Notes: generated by a model not told the origin, from the sequence alone. A DNA stretch of 64,000 bases from Bdellovibrio sp. (GCA_016187935.1 JACPIU010000010.1:124001-188000); one strand, 5' to 3'. Positions 13,830-23,626 are shown, counted from the stretch's first letter. Program-made: numbers and translations.

Positions 13830-14490
13830 AATTTTGATGGTCTTTCTGGCATTGCTTGTCTTGATCCCGATTTGCAGGGCCCAAGCTACCGCCCAACTGG
13901 AGCGCACGGTGTTGATCTATGGGATTGTGAAACCCAAAAAAATGAGTACGGTGGTGGCCATTGGACAAGGTTTGGTTAACCAAATTTTCAATCAAATCGG
14001 CGATGAAGTAAAAAAGGGAAGTGGACTCCTTCAGGTTTTTGAACGTGATACGGTGAGAAATTACAGCAACACACTTGATGGCCGAGTGGCAAAAGTCCAT
14101 GTCACGCTAGGTGCCGCAATTTCCCCCGGCATGCCTCTGGTTACGGTGGTCAATGATGGAGAACTCTATTTGGAATTCGGTCTTTCCCCTTCCCAGGCCC
14201 AACTGCTCAAACAGGGAACCACCCTTCGTCTTCCATCCCACAAAGAACCGCTTGGTATCTTGGAAAAGATTTCTCCCATCGTCGATCCCGAGAGTGGTTC
14301 AGTGGTGGCGCTTTCGAGTGTATTACAGACGAAAGATTTCTTGATCGGGCAAGTGCTGACCGTGAGTGTGAGCTTGGGTGTTGCCGACTGCGATCAGGTA
14401 GTTGCCCTCAAAGAGGTGAATCAGTTTACGACAGGTTGGAAAGTGGATTTTATTTCTGACGATCGGGCATGTTTAAAAAAGGTTCTCTAA
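13819..14490 (+). CDS. Short RND membrane-fusion (adaptor) protein
   Basis: The 223-aa product is a periplasmic adaptor linking pump and TolC-like channel. After a signal peptide ending near Ala21 it shows the lipoyl/barrel-sandwich half motifs: IGQGLVNQIFNQIGDEVKKG (about 48-67) and DGRVAKVHVTLGAAISPGMP (about 87-106), then a beta-barrel domain (LYLEFGLSPSQAQLL). The long alpha-helical hairpin that usually separates the two lipoyl halves is missing, and the whole protein is little over half the usual 350-400 aa. The pump may therefore contact the channel differently. The start overlaps the preceding gene, so the order STAS-TolC-adaptor-pump is one operon. Confidence 0.75.
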   Translation: MGSKILMVFLALLVLIPICRAQATAQLERTVLIYGIVKPKKMSTVVAIGQGLVNQIFNQIGDEVKKGSGLLQVFERDTVRNYSNTLDGRVAKVHVTLGAAISPGMPLVTVVNDGELYLEFGLSPSQAQLLKQGTTLRLPSHKEPLGILEKISPIVDPESGSVVALSSVLQTKDFLIGQVLTVSVSLGVADCDQVVALKEVNQFTTGWKVDFISDDRACLKKVL

Positions 14491-14505
14491 TATTTAAAAA
14501 TTTCT

Positions 14506-17466
14506 ATGATCGAAGCATTTATACGGAAAGGCGTTTTCACCCTCAGCATCAATCTGATGGTTTTACTGGCGGGGTATTTCACTTTGCCGTATATCGCCAA
14601 CGAATTTATTCCTTCAATTGAAATCCCTGCCGTTGCCGTCATTATTCCTTCTCCCATGATGCCCAAAGATAAGATGACCTCCCAAGTTGTCTCACCACTT
14701 GAACGTGCATTTCTTCAGTCAGGGGAAATTACCAGTGTTGAAGGTGTGATCGAAGATGGTAAGGTCATCCTGATTGTTTTCTATAAATGGGATTTTTCTC
14801 CCGAAGAGGCCTTGCGAAAAGCACGCCAGATTGTGGATAATGCTCCACGAGTGCAAGGGACCCTTGATCCCATTTTTATTCTCCATCGTCCCAGTAATAA
14901 CCCTATTTTTCGTGTCGCCCTCTATGGGAAATCCATTCAGGATATTTCCGAGAAGGCTCGCATGATTGCGCCTGAAATTGAGCGCATTGCCGGTGTTGCT
15001 CAAGTCATTATTTCCGGGGATGTTGCCAAGGCAATGGTGGCGGAAGTTCATCCCGAAGATATGGCCATGGCAGGGATTAATTCCGGTGACATTGTTAAAT
15101 CCGCCAAGGAATTTTGGAACCTCAATTTGTACTTGAAAGGCGAATCCTATGATCATCTCCTGACAAATAATATTAAGAGTACTGCCCAGCTTATCAATCT
15201 TCCCGTTGTTTCATCCCAAATCAAAAAAATTATTCCTTTGGGACATTTTGCCACGATAAAAAACAATGAAGGCTCGGTAAACGTGCTCATGAATGGTGAT
15301 TCACCGGCGGTAATTATTGAAGCCTTAAAGGGTGCCGGCGCCGATACACTTTCGATCGTTGCCAATATTCAAAATATTTTAAATAAGTTCAGCAATATTC
15401 CGGGTCTTAACCAAAAAATCATTTACAACGAAGCGGATAAAATCCGCGAGGGGCAAGATAGTGTGTTGAGCAATTTCTATGCAGGACTGGCCCTCAACTC
15501 TTTTATTCTTATGATCTTTCTCGGTTCACCTGTGGGTGTGTTGGTGGCCTCGGTTATTTTTCCCACATCCTTAATTGGTTCTCTTCTTGCCATGAAGTTT
15601 TTTGGCATTTCCATCAACCTTTTCAGTCTCAATGGTTTTTCTCTGGCAGTCGGAATGATCACAGATGCCTCCACCGTAATTTTGGAATCTGTTACAAGAC
15701 GGGTGCAGGCAGGCATCGATCTCTATAAGGCCTGTGTTAGTGGAGTGAAAGACGTGAGTTTGGGGATTGTTTCATCAACCCTTGCCTCTGCGGGAGTGCT
15801 ACTACCCATTGCCATGCAGAAGAACATCACCAGTAAACTATTTTCAGATTTGGCCTTGACAGTGGTTTCTACTCAGATTCTTTCACTTCTGGCGGTTTTT
15901 AGTTTAGTACCCTGGCTCTGTTATAAGGTGCTCGGGCGCAAATCTCGCCCCAATCGTTTCAGCAAAATTATCTTTTCCGTCGGCCCGACTATTGTTGATT
16001 TTTCTGTGAAGTATTCCAGTCAGATTCAAAGTTATTGTCGCTCAAAACCCATTCGACAATTAATCGCGTCAGCGATCGCCATGTCCATTTGCCTTGGCAT
16101 GCTTATCTTTATGCCTAAAACCGAATTTCTTCCAATGGTTAGTAGTCGTGTTTACTCTCTGGATTATCCTATCGACCGCCGCGAGTATGAAGGCACAGGC
16201 GATGCGGCCATGAAAACGATTGCAAAAACTCTTTCCTCCTGGACAGATTCAAATTGGGCCATCACTAAAAAAGGCACTAATGGAATTGAAGCGCTCTTTG
16301 AGTTGAAAGATTCCTTGCCATTAAAAGAACTTGAGAATCGTCTCAAAGAAGTTGATTTAAGGCGTGAACGCCTGCACATTTTACCTGTCGGTCCTGCCCC
16401 TACGGGAGAGGCCATGGGTTACGATGGTCTGATTTTTGTCTCGGAAGAATTGAGTGCCAAGAATCGCCATGATTTTATCAACTCACTTTGCCAGTCAGAG
16501 AAAATTTCCGAATGTCTAGGAGATGATTTTTACAGTATGACCGAGAACAATTTGGTTTCCCAGCACATTTTAACTCATGCTCTTGGCTCAAATGAAATTG
16601 AAACTTTGGGGCAAGTGGTGATTCCTTTGCACAGAGTCGACTTGGCCGATCTGGGAAGACTCAATATTGATTCACCCTTGGAGCTGTCTGTGCAATTTTC
16701 GGGTTTGCTGCTCAATCTTCCCTTACATGTGAAAGAAAAGGGGACTGCCATTTTGAGTGATTTATATGATGTTTCTTTTGGCAAAACTAGGTCTCTCTTG
16801 AACCGCCTGAATAATAAAAGTTTTTCTTCGCTGTACTTTAAGTTAAAGGATTCCACTCTGGGAGAAATTGATTTGCAGATAACTGAAATCGCCAAAAAGT
16901 TGGGTATTCCTGCGGATGAAATCTCTCCTCGCGGTGGGATGGAAACAATGAATGAAAGTTTTTCCAGCATGATTGTGGCCTTATGTCTGTCGGCCTTAAT
17001 TGTATTTACTATTTTGATGCTGCAATTTAAATCGATCACCCAGTCTGTAATTATTATGAGCACAATTCCTTTGGCCTTGGGTGGGGCGATTATCGGACTC
17101 CTTGTGATGCATGAAACCCTCAATGCTTCAGTCATGGTGGGCCTGATTCTCCTGGTCGGCATCATCGTCAATAACGGAATTTTTCTGGTTGAGGCCACCA
17201 ATCAAAAATTGGAAGAAGGAAAATCAAATTCTCAGGCCATCATTGAGTCGGTAAGCGAACGTACGCGACCTATTCTCATGACCAGCTTCGCTACCATTTT
17301 TGGCATGCTACCCACTTTACTAGTTGGAGGTGAGGGGAGCGAACTCTATCGTGGCATGGCGGTAGTTAACATTTTTGGAATGCTCACGGGGACATTCTTT
17401 TCACTTTGTATAACTCCAATGACAATTGAATATTTTCTTCCTAAACAAAATGGTGAAAGTCAATGA
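14506..17466 (+). CDS. RND-family efflux pump subunit (AcrB/CzcA superfamily)
   Basis: The 986-aa product is a proton-driven inner-membrane exporter. The N-terminal helix (FTLSINLMVLLAGYFTLPYI) is followed by the porter motif PSPMMPKDKMTSQVVSPLER, a first periplasmic part, and helices 2-6 at about 325-490. TM4 reads GFSLAVGMITDASTVILE: of the two aspartates of AcrB (VDDA), only the second is kept (TDA). Next come a second periplasmic part and C-terminal helices with LLVGIIVNNGIFLVEATNQ, where the AcrB Lys is Asn as in heavy-metal and other CzcA-type pumps. The length is near family average. It is coupled by a 4-base overlap to a PII-like gene and then to a degenerate RND protein. The substrate is not predictable. 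Confidence 0.85.
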   Translation: MIEAFIRKGVFTLSINLMVLLAGYFTLPYIANEFIPSIEIPAVAVIIPSPMMPKDKMTSQVVSPLERAFLQSGEITSVEGVIEDGKVILIVFYKWDFSPEEALRKARQIVDNAPRVQGTLDPIFILHRPSNNPIFRVALYGKSIQDISEKARMIAPEIERIAGVAQVIISGDVAKAMVAEVHPEDMAMAGINSGDIVKSAKEFWNLNLYLKGESYDHLLTNNIKSTAQLINLPVVSSQIKKIIPLGHFATIKNNEGSVNVLMNGDSPAVIIEALKGAGADTLSIVANIQNILNKFSNIPGLNQKIIYNEADKIREGQDSVLSNFYAGLALNSFILMIFLGSPVGVLVASVIFPTSLIGSLLAMKFFGISINLFSLNGFSLAVGMITDASTVILESVTRRVQAGIDLYKACVSGVKDVSLGIVSSTLASAGVLLPIAMQKNITSKLFSDLALTVVSTQILSLLAVFSLVPWLCYKVLGRKSRPNRFSKIIFSVGPTIVDFSVKYSSQIQSYCRSKPIRQLIASAIAMSICLGMLIFMPKTEFLPMVSSRVYSLDYPIDRREYEGTGDAAMKTIAKTLSSWTDSNWAITKKGTNGIEALFELKDSLPLKELENRLKEVDLRRERLHILPVGPAPTGEAMGYDGLIFVSEELSAKNRHDFINSLCQSEKISECLGDDFYSMTENNLVSQHILTHALGSNEIETLGQVVIPLHRVDLADLGRLNIDSPLELSVQFSGLLLNLPLHVKEKGTAILSDLYDVSFGKTRSLLNRLNNKSFSSLYFKLKDSTLGEIDLQITEIAKKLGIPADEISPRGGMETMNESFSSMIVALCLSALIVFTILMLQFKSITQSVIIMSTIPLALGGAIIGLLVMHETLNASVMVGLILLVGIIVNNGIFLVEATNQKLEEGKSNSQAIIESVSERTRPILMTSFATIFGMLPTLLVGGEGSELYRGMAVVNIFGMLTGTFFSLCITPMTIEYFLPKQNGESQ

Positions 17467-17756
17467 AAGCATTAATGTTGGTGTTTGATTCTGAGTTGGC
17501 CGAGGAAGTTTTTACTTTGATGAAGCTGGCGGAGATTATCAATTACACTTATTTTAAAGGTTTGTATGGATCGGGAAATCAGGGAAAAAAAGAGGGAAGC
17601 ATTACCTGGCCTGGTAATAATGAGCTTCTCCTGATGCTGCTTAATGAATCCGAGCTTGAACGTTTTAAAGTGGTGGTAAAGGAATTTAAGAAAAATAAGG
17701 GCGTCCCCACCGGATTGCTGTTCTTCCACTGGCCGCTAACGGAAATGATTGTATGA
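17463..17756 (+). CDS. PII-like small protein linked to RND pump
   Basis: The 97-aa product has the alternating strand-helix order of PII-like ferredoxin folds: MKALMLVFDSELAEEVFTLM, IINYTYFKGLYGSGNQG, NNELLLMLLNESELERFKVV, and PTGLLFFHWPLTEMIV. The 'YT...g.yG.G...' loop resembles DUF3240/PII-like proteins that accompany CusA/CzcA-type RND pumps. ATGA overlaps on both sides (17463-17466 and 17753-17756) put it in strict translational coupling between the two RND genes. It may sense a ligand and tune the pump; ligand and mechanism are unknown. Confidence 0.6.
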   Translation: MKALMLVFDSELAEEVFTLMKLAEIINYTYFKGLYGSGNQGKKEGSITWPGNNELLLMLLNESELERFKVVVKEFKKNKGVPTGLLFFHWPLTEMIV

Positions 17757-20413
17757 TTTTAAAATATTTAACCAAGATTGCCCAGGCCCGCCGTATCGTT
17801 TTCACGGTCTTGATGCTTCCTGTGGTTTTGGCCATTTTCTTTTCCAATTATAAATTCAACATTATGCCGGAATCACCCTACCTTGAATATACCATTACCA
17901 TCGAAGCGCCGGGAATGACCGCCAATGAAATTGAACGAAAAGTTACCATTGTGGCGGAAAAAGTCATGAACGGTCTTCCGGCACTTTTAGTTTTGGAATC
18001 GGCCACCTCTCACGAGAAAGCGGTGCTCAATTTAAAATTCAAGGCAAAAACCAAGGAAGGGACGACCTTTTTATTTATCCAAGAAAAAATTGACCGTCTC
18101 AAAATATTACTACCGTCAGAGGCCAAGCGCATAATAGTCTCTGCCGTCAAGCAACTCGAGTATCCGGACATTGTTATTCAAAATCCCAATTCGACTCAAG
18201 TTGTAGATTTGTCGCGTAAGTTTGCCAAATACAAAAAATCCATTCGACAGTGGAACCCGAATCTGGACGATGACAGTTTGCGACCGCATTTCCAAATTGT
18301 TCCAGACCTGGATAAAATTCTTCAGCATGGGTTGGGAATTGATTCTGTTTGGAAGGCCCTGAAAATTAATAGCTTTACCTATAATCTTGGGCAGAAACAA
18401 GATTTGGTGTATTTTGTCAGTGGGACTTTTCAATCTGTCGCACAAGTTGAAAGTGTGGTGATCGGTGCCAAAGGTACTTTTCTCATTCGTATCGGAGATG
18501 TGGCGAGGGTTTCGCTTATTCCTGCCATTATGCCGGAAACCGTAAAAGTCTGGTTGGACCATTCTGAAGTATCGTCACTGCGCTTTTACTTTTGGGCCAA
18601 GAGTGCGCTTAAGGATTATGACATTTCCTTTCCTTTTATCACGGCATTTTTGGATGGACTCTCGCGCGTGCTCCTTGCCATTGTTGCTCTGGTCGTTTTG
18701 CAGCTCATGGCAGGTCATTTGGTATTCAAAAATTATAAGGCCCAAATCAGTTTTTTGGTACTGGATGGTATAGTGATTTTACATTATCCATTTTGGCTGA
18801 CTGTCATGGAAAAGGAAATTTCGTTGATTGATTTTCCTGCCATGTTATTCACCATCATTTTGACTTCGTTTTTTTGGATTGTTCTACAAGGTCGTATTCG
18901 CAGCTATTATTTTCCTTCCAAGTTACATACCTATATACGCCGCCAGCTTCCCCAGGCGGTATTGTTCACCTTGGCGGAGTACTTGCCAACGGTCGGTATC
19001 TTGCTCGGTAGTCTGCTAGTCCTTATGCTTCCTTTGCTTCTCACTGATATCAATGTCATCGCGCAATTTATTACCTTACGCTTTTTGGTTTATGGCGTTC
19101 CTCTGACTTTTGTAACTCTGATAATATTGGCCCTGTTTGCGCCTTTACAGTGGGTGATAAAATCCGGCGAAAATCTAACTTCCTTCTCCCACGTGGGAAA
19201 ATTTACGATTAAAACCTCGGCGGCGTTTGGTTACATAGTGATTGTACTCTTGCTCTTATCTCCTCTGGCCTGGCGTTTATTAAATTATGGAATCAAAAAT
19301 CCTGCTTCCCATCCCATGGTGAGTCATTTTCGTGGTCATGGAGATGTGATGATTTACCAAGAGAAATCGCAGACCAATTCTTCGGCGTCAGTGTCCAATA
19401 GTGAATGGCAAATTTCACCAGTGAAGAGTTTAGTTTCAAGTTGGTTGGCACGTTGGGAAGTTACACCTCAAGGCCTATCCTTGCTCCCTGGCGTAGATCT
19501 TACAAGCTTTAAGTTTGCTCTGGCAGACTTCTTCTCCCACGCAACTATGTCTGTCATGCAACCGATAGATTACAATATTAATGTCGCTCTTCCAATCTTA
19601 AATGCCTTTGAGTTTTCGAAGCTCAGTCTGGCACAAAAAGATAAAAATGCGTTACCTTTGTCAATAATTACCAATCAGAATTTAGTGGCGGAGGAGTCTT
19701 ATATTTTCCGTTCTCAGCTTGATCGTCGCAATGAAAAAAATTCCCTGGCGGAAATGCAGTATCGGCGTTCGCTTCCCTTAATGAAAATAGAGAACAGCAA
19801 AGATAATACCCTCTTGGCCCCTTTCAGTGCCTATCTTGCTTCGCAATTTGAAGACTATAAACGCAATGGTCCGTTTGCTCTTCTTTTTCTTTTTATTCTC
19901 TTGGCCTTGTATCTCAATTCTTTTTACCGTGCCGGCATTTTGCTCTCATTAGGTATGATAAGTAATGCCGTCTATCCTTTCTTCAAAGTGATTCTTCAAT
20001 CATCATTTCATCTTGATTCACTGTGGCCAATAACACTACCGATGTGGGCCACACTGGCGGCAGTTCTCTTGGTATCTCGTTCGATCGATACTGAACGAGG
20101 ACGGGGTAATGATCGCGATGAAGTCTTGCGGGAAGCTGAAATGCATATTTATCCGACAATTCGCGCTGCCATTATCTTTCTCGGCAGTGCAGTCTTTCTT
20201 TGCGGTGCCATTGATCGTCTTTTCATTTCCCAGGGACAGAATTTTTTCCTGGAATGTATGGGGTTGGGATTGGCGGTTTTAGTGATGGGGCATATTGGGA
20301 TCAATCATTTCTTCAGACTCTACTATTTGGTCGCCCAAATTTTCTTGGAGAGACAGGCCTTGAAAGTGATCCTGCTTTATTACCGCTTTCGTGCCAAAGG
20401 CATGAGGAAGTAA
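17753..20413 (+). CDS. Degenerate second RND-type protein
   Basis: The 886-aa product keeps the RND layout but not the proton-relay residues. The N-terminal helix and first periplasmic part are clear (MPESPYLEYTITIEAPGMTA, then NEIERKVTIVAEKV), and helices follow at about 295-545. The TM4 segment that should hold the aspartates reads PAMLFTIILTSFFWIVLQG, with none. The second periplasmic part is short and rich in Ser/Thr. The C-terminal bundle (FALLFLFILLALYLN, then LWPITLPMWATLAAVLLV) also lacks the Lys/Asn motif. It is probably a non-catalytic partner forming a hetero-oligomer with the 14506 pump, though decay cannot be excluded. The open frame of full length argues for selection. Confidence 0.7.
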   Translation: MILKYLTKIAQARRIVFTVLMLPVVLAIFFSNYKFNIMPESPYLEYTITIEAPGMTANEIERKVTIVAEKVMNGLPALLVLESATSHEKAVLNLKFKAKTKEGTTFLFIQEKIDRLKILLPSEAKRIIVSAVKQLEYPDIVIQNPNSTQVVDLSRKFAKYKKSIRQWNPNLDDDSLRPHFQIVPDLDKILQHGLGIDSVWKALKINSFTYNLGQKQDLVYFVSGTFQSVAQVESVVIGAKGTFLIRIGDVARVSLIPAIMPETVKVWLDHSEVSSLRFYFWAKSALKDYDISFPFITAFLDGLSRVLLAIVALVVLQLMAGHLVFKNYKAQISFLVLDGIVILHYPFWLTVMEKEISLIDFPAMLFTIILTSFFWIVLQGRIRSYYFPSKLHTYIRRQLPQAVLFTLAEYLPTVGILLGSLLVLMLPLLLTDINVIAQFITLRFLVYGVPLTFVTLIILALFAPLQWVIKSGENLTSFSHVGKFTIKTSAAFGYIVIVLLLLSPLAWRLLNYGIKNPASHPMVSHFRGHGDVMIYQEKSQTNSSASVSNSEWQISPVKSLVSSWLARWEVTPQGLSLLPGVDLTSFKFALADFFSHATMSVMQPIDYNINVALPILNAFEFSKLSLAQKDKNALPLSIITNQNLVAEESYIFRSQLDRRNEKNSLAEMQYRRSLPLMKIENSKDNTLLAPFSAYLASQFEDYKRNGPFALLFLFILLALYLNSFYRAGILLSLGMISNAVYPFFKVILQSSFHLDSLWPITLPMWATLAAVLLVSRSIDTERGRGNDRDEVLREAEMHIYPTIRAAIIFLGSAVFLCGAIDRLFISQGQNFFLECMGLGLAVLVMGHIGINHFFRLYYLVAQIFLERQALKVILLYYRFRAKGMRK

Positions 20414-20466
20414 TTTTTACATGTTTTATCCGCTGGTCACGAAAATGATGGATAATACCTGCGCTT

Positions 20467-21840
20467 ATGAGGACATTATCGCGCATCATCGTATTAATAT
20501 TTGTTCTTACGTATGTATCGGCCCATGCGTATTGGAAAGATGATTTTCCTACCACTCCTTTTGAAACGGTAACTAAAGAAAAAATCAAGGATTTAGAAAA
20601 ACAAATCAAGACCTTAATCCCCATGTGCCTGGGAAAATTGGAGACAAGTTTTGGAAAAGTCTGGAAACGTAATCGCCATGGATTTCCCAAATTCTTAAGT
20701 GTTACTGTGTTGAGTGAAAATGAGGCACAGGCTTTTGAGGGATTTGCAGAAACTCACGGTTCACTTTTTGTCGGAATGCTCTTTAATCCATATCCTTTTT
20801 TAAGCGGGCATACCGATTTAGAAACCACCGTTTGTCATGAAACAGTTCATGCCTATTTTCGAAAACATATGAGTTTCGGAACCTATTTCCGCTTACCTAA
20901 ATGGGCGCGAGAAGGGAGCGCCGTCTATCTGGTCAATCAACTGTCTCATAAAGAACGTCGTGCCTTGTATCGTCAATGGTCCGGTGAAAGAAATGCCCAA
21001 TTAAATGGACTCGAAGGTGCGCATAGTTTGGAAGATTATTTTGAAGATGCTCTGGCCTTTACTTTCTTAGACGAAAAGTACTCCGCGGTTCAACGTGTGC
21101 TATCTCTTGTGCTTGAAGGAAAAGATATTTTCGAAGCTATTGAACAGGCCAGCGGACTTCGTAAGGAGATTTTCTTAAGGGAGGCCTTGGCCTACGCCCA
21201 GAATTATATTGCTCGCCGTTTACAGAGCTTAAACAAGGAAACCCGTGAGGCCATCACCAATTGGTCGAATCCCGCTGCCCGGAACAGGGCCTCCATCGAA
21301 TTCATGCGGCAATTCAAATCCGGTATTTCCCAGGCCGGTTTGCCCAAGACGCTTGATTTTGCCTTAAGTGTGGCATTCTCTTTAGATGTTTATTCAATTA
21401 CGAGTGATGAACGGGAACTTATTCATGATTACGAACGAGTTCTTAAAGAGATTCCTAGTATTGAGTATGGTTCTAATCTCGCGAATGTTCGTTATAAACT
21501 GGGCGGTCTTTACCTTAATATTGGTGATTACAATAAGTCCTTGCACTACTACACTTTGATCTTTAATGAAAATATAGAAGTCCCTATTTTGCAGCAATCC
21601 GCCACCGCTGGAATTTTGCGCTCTTATGTCGGTCTGACTGATTGGCGAAAGGTTTTGGCCTGGTCCGAACGTGAGCGTGGTTTGCATGAGAGTAATGTGG
21701 TGGAGTATCGCTATTATCGCGGACTTGCTTACCAGGCCATGGGCAAATCCAAGAAGGCCAGAGATTTGTTTGAATGGGCCTGTTTGAGTAATGCAAACCG
21801 CCGCTTTAAAGAAAAGGCCTGTCAGGCATTCAACCAGTAG
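20467..21840 (+). CDS. Exported metallopeptidase-like protein with TPR region
   Basis: The 457-aa product has a signal peptide (MRTLSRIIVLIFVLTYVSAHA). A gluzincin-type zinc site is visible: TTVCHETVHAYF (HExxH, about 125) and, about 20 residues later, WAREGSAVYLVNQ supplying the Glu ligand, as in peptidase MA-like proteins. The C-terminal third holds TPR-like helices (YGSNLANVRYKLGGLYLNIG, then YRYYRGLAYQAMGKSKKARD). It would act in the periplasm. It starts 53 bases after the degenerate RND gene with no terminator seen, so it may belong to that operon. The substrate is unknown. Confidence 0.7.
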   Translation: MRTLSRIIVLIFVLTYVSAHAYWKDDFPTTPFETVTKEKIKDLEKQIKTLIPMCLGKLETSFGKVWKRNRHGFPKFLSVTVLSENEAQAFEGFAETHGSLFVGMLFNPYPFLSGHTDLETTVCHETVHAYFRKHMSFGTYFRLPKWAREGSAVYLVNQLSHKERRALYRQWSGERNAQLNGLEGAHSLEDYFEDALAFTFLDEKYSAVQRVLSLVLEGKDIFEAIEQASGLRKEIFLREALAYAQNYIARRLQSLNKETREAITNWSNPAARNRASIEFMRQFKSGISQAGLPKTLDFALSVAFSLDVYSITSDERELIHDYERVLKEIPSIEYGSNLANVRYKLGGLYLNIGDYNKSLHYYTLIFNENIEVPILQQSATAGILRSYVGLTDWRKVLAWSERERGLHESNVVEYRYYRGLAYQAMGKSKKARDLFEWACLSNANRRFKEKACQAFNQ

Positions 21841-21974
21841 AACCCTGTTAGTTTTTTAACACCTGCCAAAATTATCTGTAGCAATTTTTGTCGGCACCAT
21901 TTTTATTGGCACCTAAGCTGCCAGAATTACGAGCTACCCCCTGCCTCCACTTTTTGGCACATTTTTTGAAGTGA

Positions 21975-22003
21975 TTGGCGCAGACTGATTGTTACTTTTA
22001 TAA
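21975..22003 (+). promoter_or_regulatory. Putative promoter of coiled-coil protein gene
   Basis: TTGGCG (21975-21980), 17 bases, TTATAA (21998-22003), 18 bases before the start codon. A strong ribosome binding site, GGGAGGA at 22011-22017, follows. The remaining intergenic sequence 21841-21974 shows no feature. Confidence 0.4.
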
Positions 22004-22021
22004 CTTTTTTGGGAGGACCCC

Positions 22022-23593
22022 ATGAGAACGCCAATGTTTAAAAAAACTATTCCCTTGATTGCCATGCTTACACTGGCCGTGGGGGCAACAGTTAATTCTG
22101 TTTACAATCTGCAATCTGAACAACATTCGCACAAGCTATTCCGGGGTATTGCTAGTGCGGAAGGGGATGCAGTCCCAGCTACTGTTAACAATACTGTCAA
22201 CGCTGTCTCCATTAATATTATTACCATCTACCATAACACCGCTGAGCTACAGGCCAAGCAGGCAGAAATAGACCGCTTGGTAAAAGAACATAATGAGCGT
22301 GGCGCGCGTTTAGTCGAATTGGATAGTCGCTTAAAACAAGTCGAAACGGACTTGGCATCAGAAAAAGCACGCGCTGATCGCGCCACCACAGAACTAACGA
22401 CCGAAAAGGCCCGACTGGAAGAAGAGCGCGCAAAATTTGCGGCAGAAAAGAAAACTCTTGAAGATCAAATTGTTGCCCAATCTCAGGCCAATAAAGATTT
22501 GTTGGCCCAGATTGACGCCCTTAGAGCGGAAGGTGACGCCAAAACCAGCAAAATAGTAAAACTTGAAAGTGATAAGGCCGAGTTGGAAAAGGCCAAGGCC
22601 GATTTAGAAAGGCAACTTGCCGAGGCCGGATCTGCTAATACAGCTCTGCGGGCCGAAAAAGAAAAAGTTGATGCCGAACTTGAGAAAACTAAAAAAGCTT
22701 TAGCGGACGAAACGCTGGCCCGTACTGGACTTGTGGCGGAAAGAGATGCTCTGATTCAAAACTTGAGCGTGAGAGATGCTTCCTTGAAAGAAAAAATCAA
22801 GGCCCTGGAAGAGTCCCTGGCCGCCAATACCGAGCTTCGTGCCAAGCTCGAGTTAGCGGAAAAAGATTTGGCCGCTGCTCGCACCAATATTGCTGAGCTG
22901 ACGACAAAGATTGAGGCCCTCACTAAATTGATTGCTGAGAAGGATGCCACCATCGCTGAACGCGACCGCACCATTGCTCAGAATGCAGCTGATCGCCAAA
23001 AATTAGTGCAAGAGATGTGTAAACAGAAGCAAGATCTCGAAAGATTGGGATTAGATGTTCAATCTTTGATTAAAGATAAAGAAAAAGTTCTTGCAGAAAT
23101 TAAAGCTAAAGATGAAGTGATCAATGGAAAAGACGCTGAATTTAAAAAGAAAACGGAAGAAGCCGAAGCCAAGCATAAGGCCGAATTGGCAAAAGTGCAG
23201 GAAGAATTCGAGCGTAGTATGGTCGGTATGACGACCATGTTTAAGTACATGATGATGCAAAATATGGGAATGGTTGGAATGAATGGTATGAATGGTATGA
23301 ATGGTATGAATGGTATGAATGGTATGAATGGTATGATGCTGACCAACCCTTTAAATGGTGGCGGTGCTGATAATCAATTCATGATGCAACTTTTAATGAG
23401 CCAGCTCTTAATGAACCGTAGTGGTGGAAGTGCTTTTGGTGGCTTCAATCCAGGCGGTTACTACTCTATGCCAACACCTTCTCCTTATCTTGGTGAACAG
23501 TACGGATCATTCGGTGATTACTATCCGAGAGTAATGCGCAGTTATGGAGACAGGCATCAAGCTGGATCACCTTTTTTTAACTTTGGTTCTTAA
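22022..23593 (+). CDS. Exported long coiled-coil protein with MNG repeats
   Basis: The 523-aa product has an N-terminal hydrophobic segment (IPLIAMLTLAVGATVNSVY) that could be a signal peptide or anchor. Residues about 75-400 are one almost unbroken heptad coiled coil, rich in Ala, Glu, Lys and Leu (e.g. KADLERQLAEAGSANTALRA). There follows a Met-rich stretch (MTTMFKYMMMQNMGMVG), six MNG tripeptides encoded by identical 9-base units, and a Gly/Asn/Ser/Tyr-rich tail (GGYYSMPTPSPYLGEQYG). No family is recognised. The layout suggests an extracytoplasmic structural fibre or scaffold. The composition is unusual but codon use matches neighbours. The start has GGAGG five bases upstream. Confidence 0.75.
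   Translation: MRTPMFKKTIPLIAMLTLAVGATVNSVYNLQSEQHSHKLFRGIASAEGDAVPATVNNTVNAVSINIITIYHNTAELQAKQAEIDRLVKEHNERGARLVELDSRLKQVETDLASEKARADRATTELTTEKARLEEERAKFAAEKKTLEDQIVAQSQANKDLLAQIDALRAEGDAKTSKIVKLESDKAELEKAKADLERQLAEAGSANTALRAEKEKVDAELEKTKKALADETLARTGLVAERDALIQNLSVRDASLKEKIKALEESLAANTELRAKLELAEKDLAAARTNIAELTTKIEALTKLIAEKDATIAERDRTIAQNAADRQKLVQEMCKQKQDLERLGLDVQSLIKDKEKVLAEIKAKDEVINGKDAEFKKKTEEAEAKHKAELAKVQEEFERSMVGMTTMFKYMMMQNMGMVGMNGMNGMNGMNGMNGMNGMMLTNPLNGGGADNQFMMQLLMSQLLMNRSGGSAFGGFNPGGYYSMPTPSPYLGEQYGSFGDYYPRVMRSYGDRHQAGSPFFNFGS
23279..23332 (+). repeat. Six perfect 9-bp in-frame repeats (MNG coding)
   Basis: ATGAATGGT is repeated six times without a mismatch inside the coiled-coil gene. 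Perfect conservation at third positions implies recent copy-number change by slippage. Each unit adds three residues, so changes keep the frame. Confidence 0.9.
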
Positions 23594-23626
23594 TTACGCT
23601 TGCCTCTCATAACTTACTGAAAATAG

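Noticed and set aside
23279-23332. CRISPR-like or other non-coding repeat array
   Set aside because: The units are 9 bp, directly adjacent without spacers and in frame within a coding region. No CRISPR array or cas gene is seen in the window.
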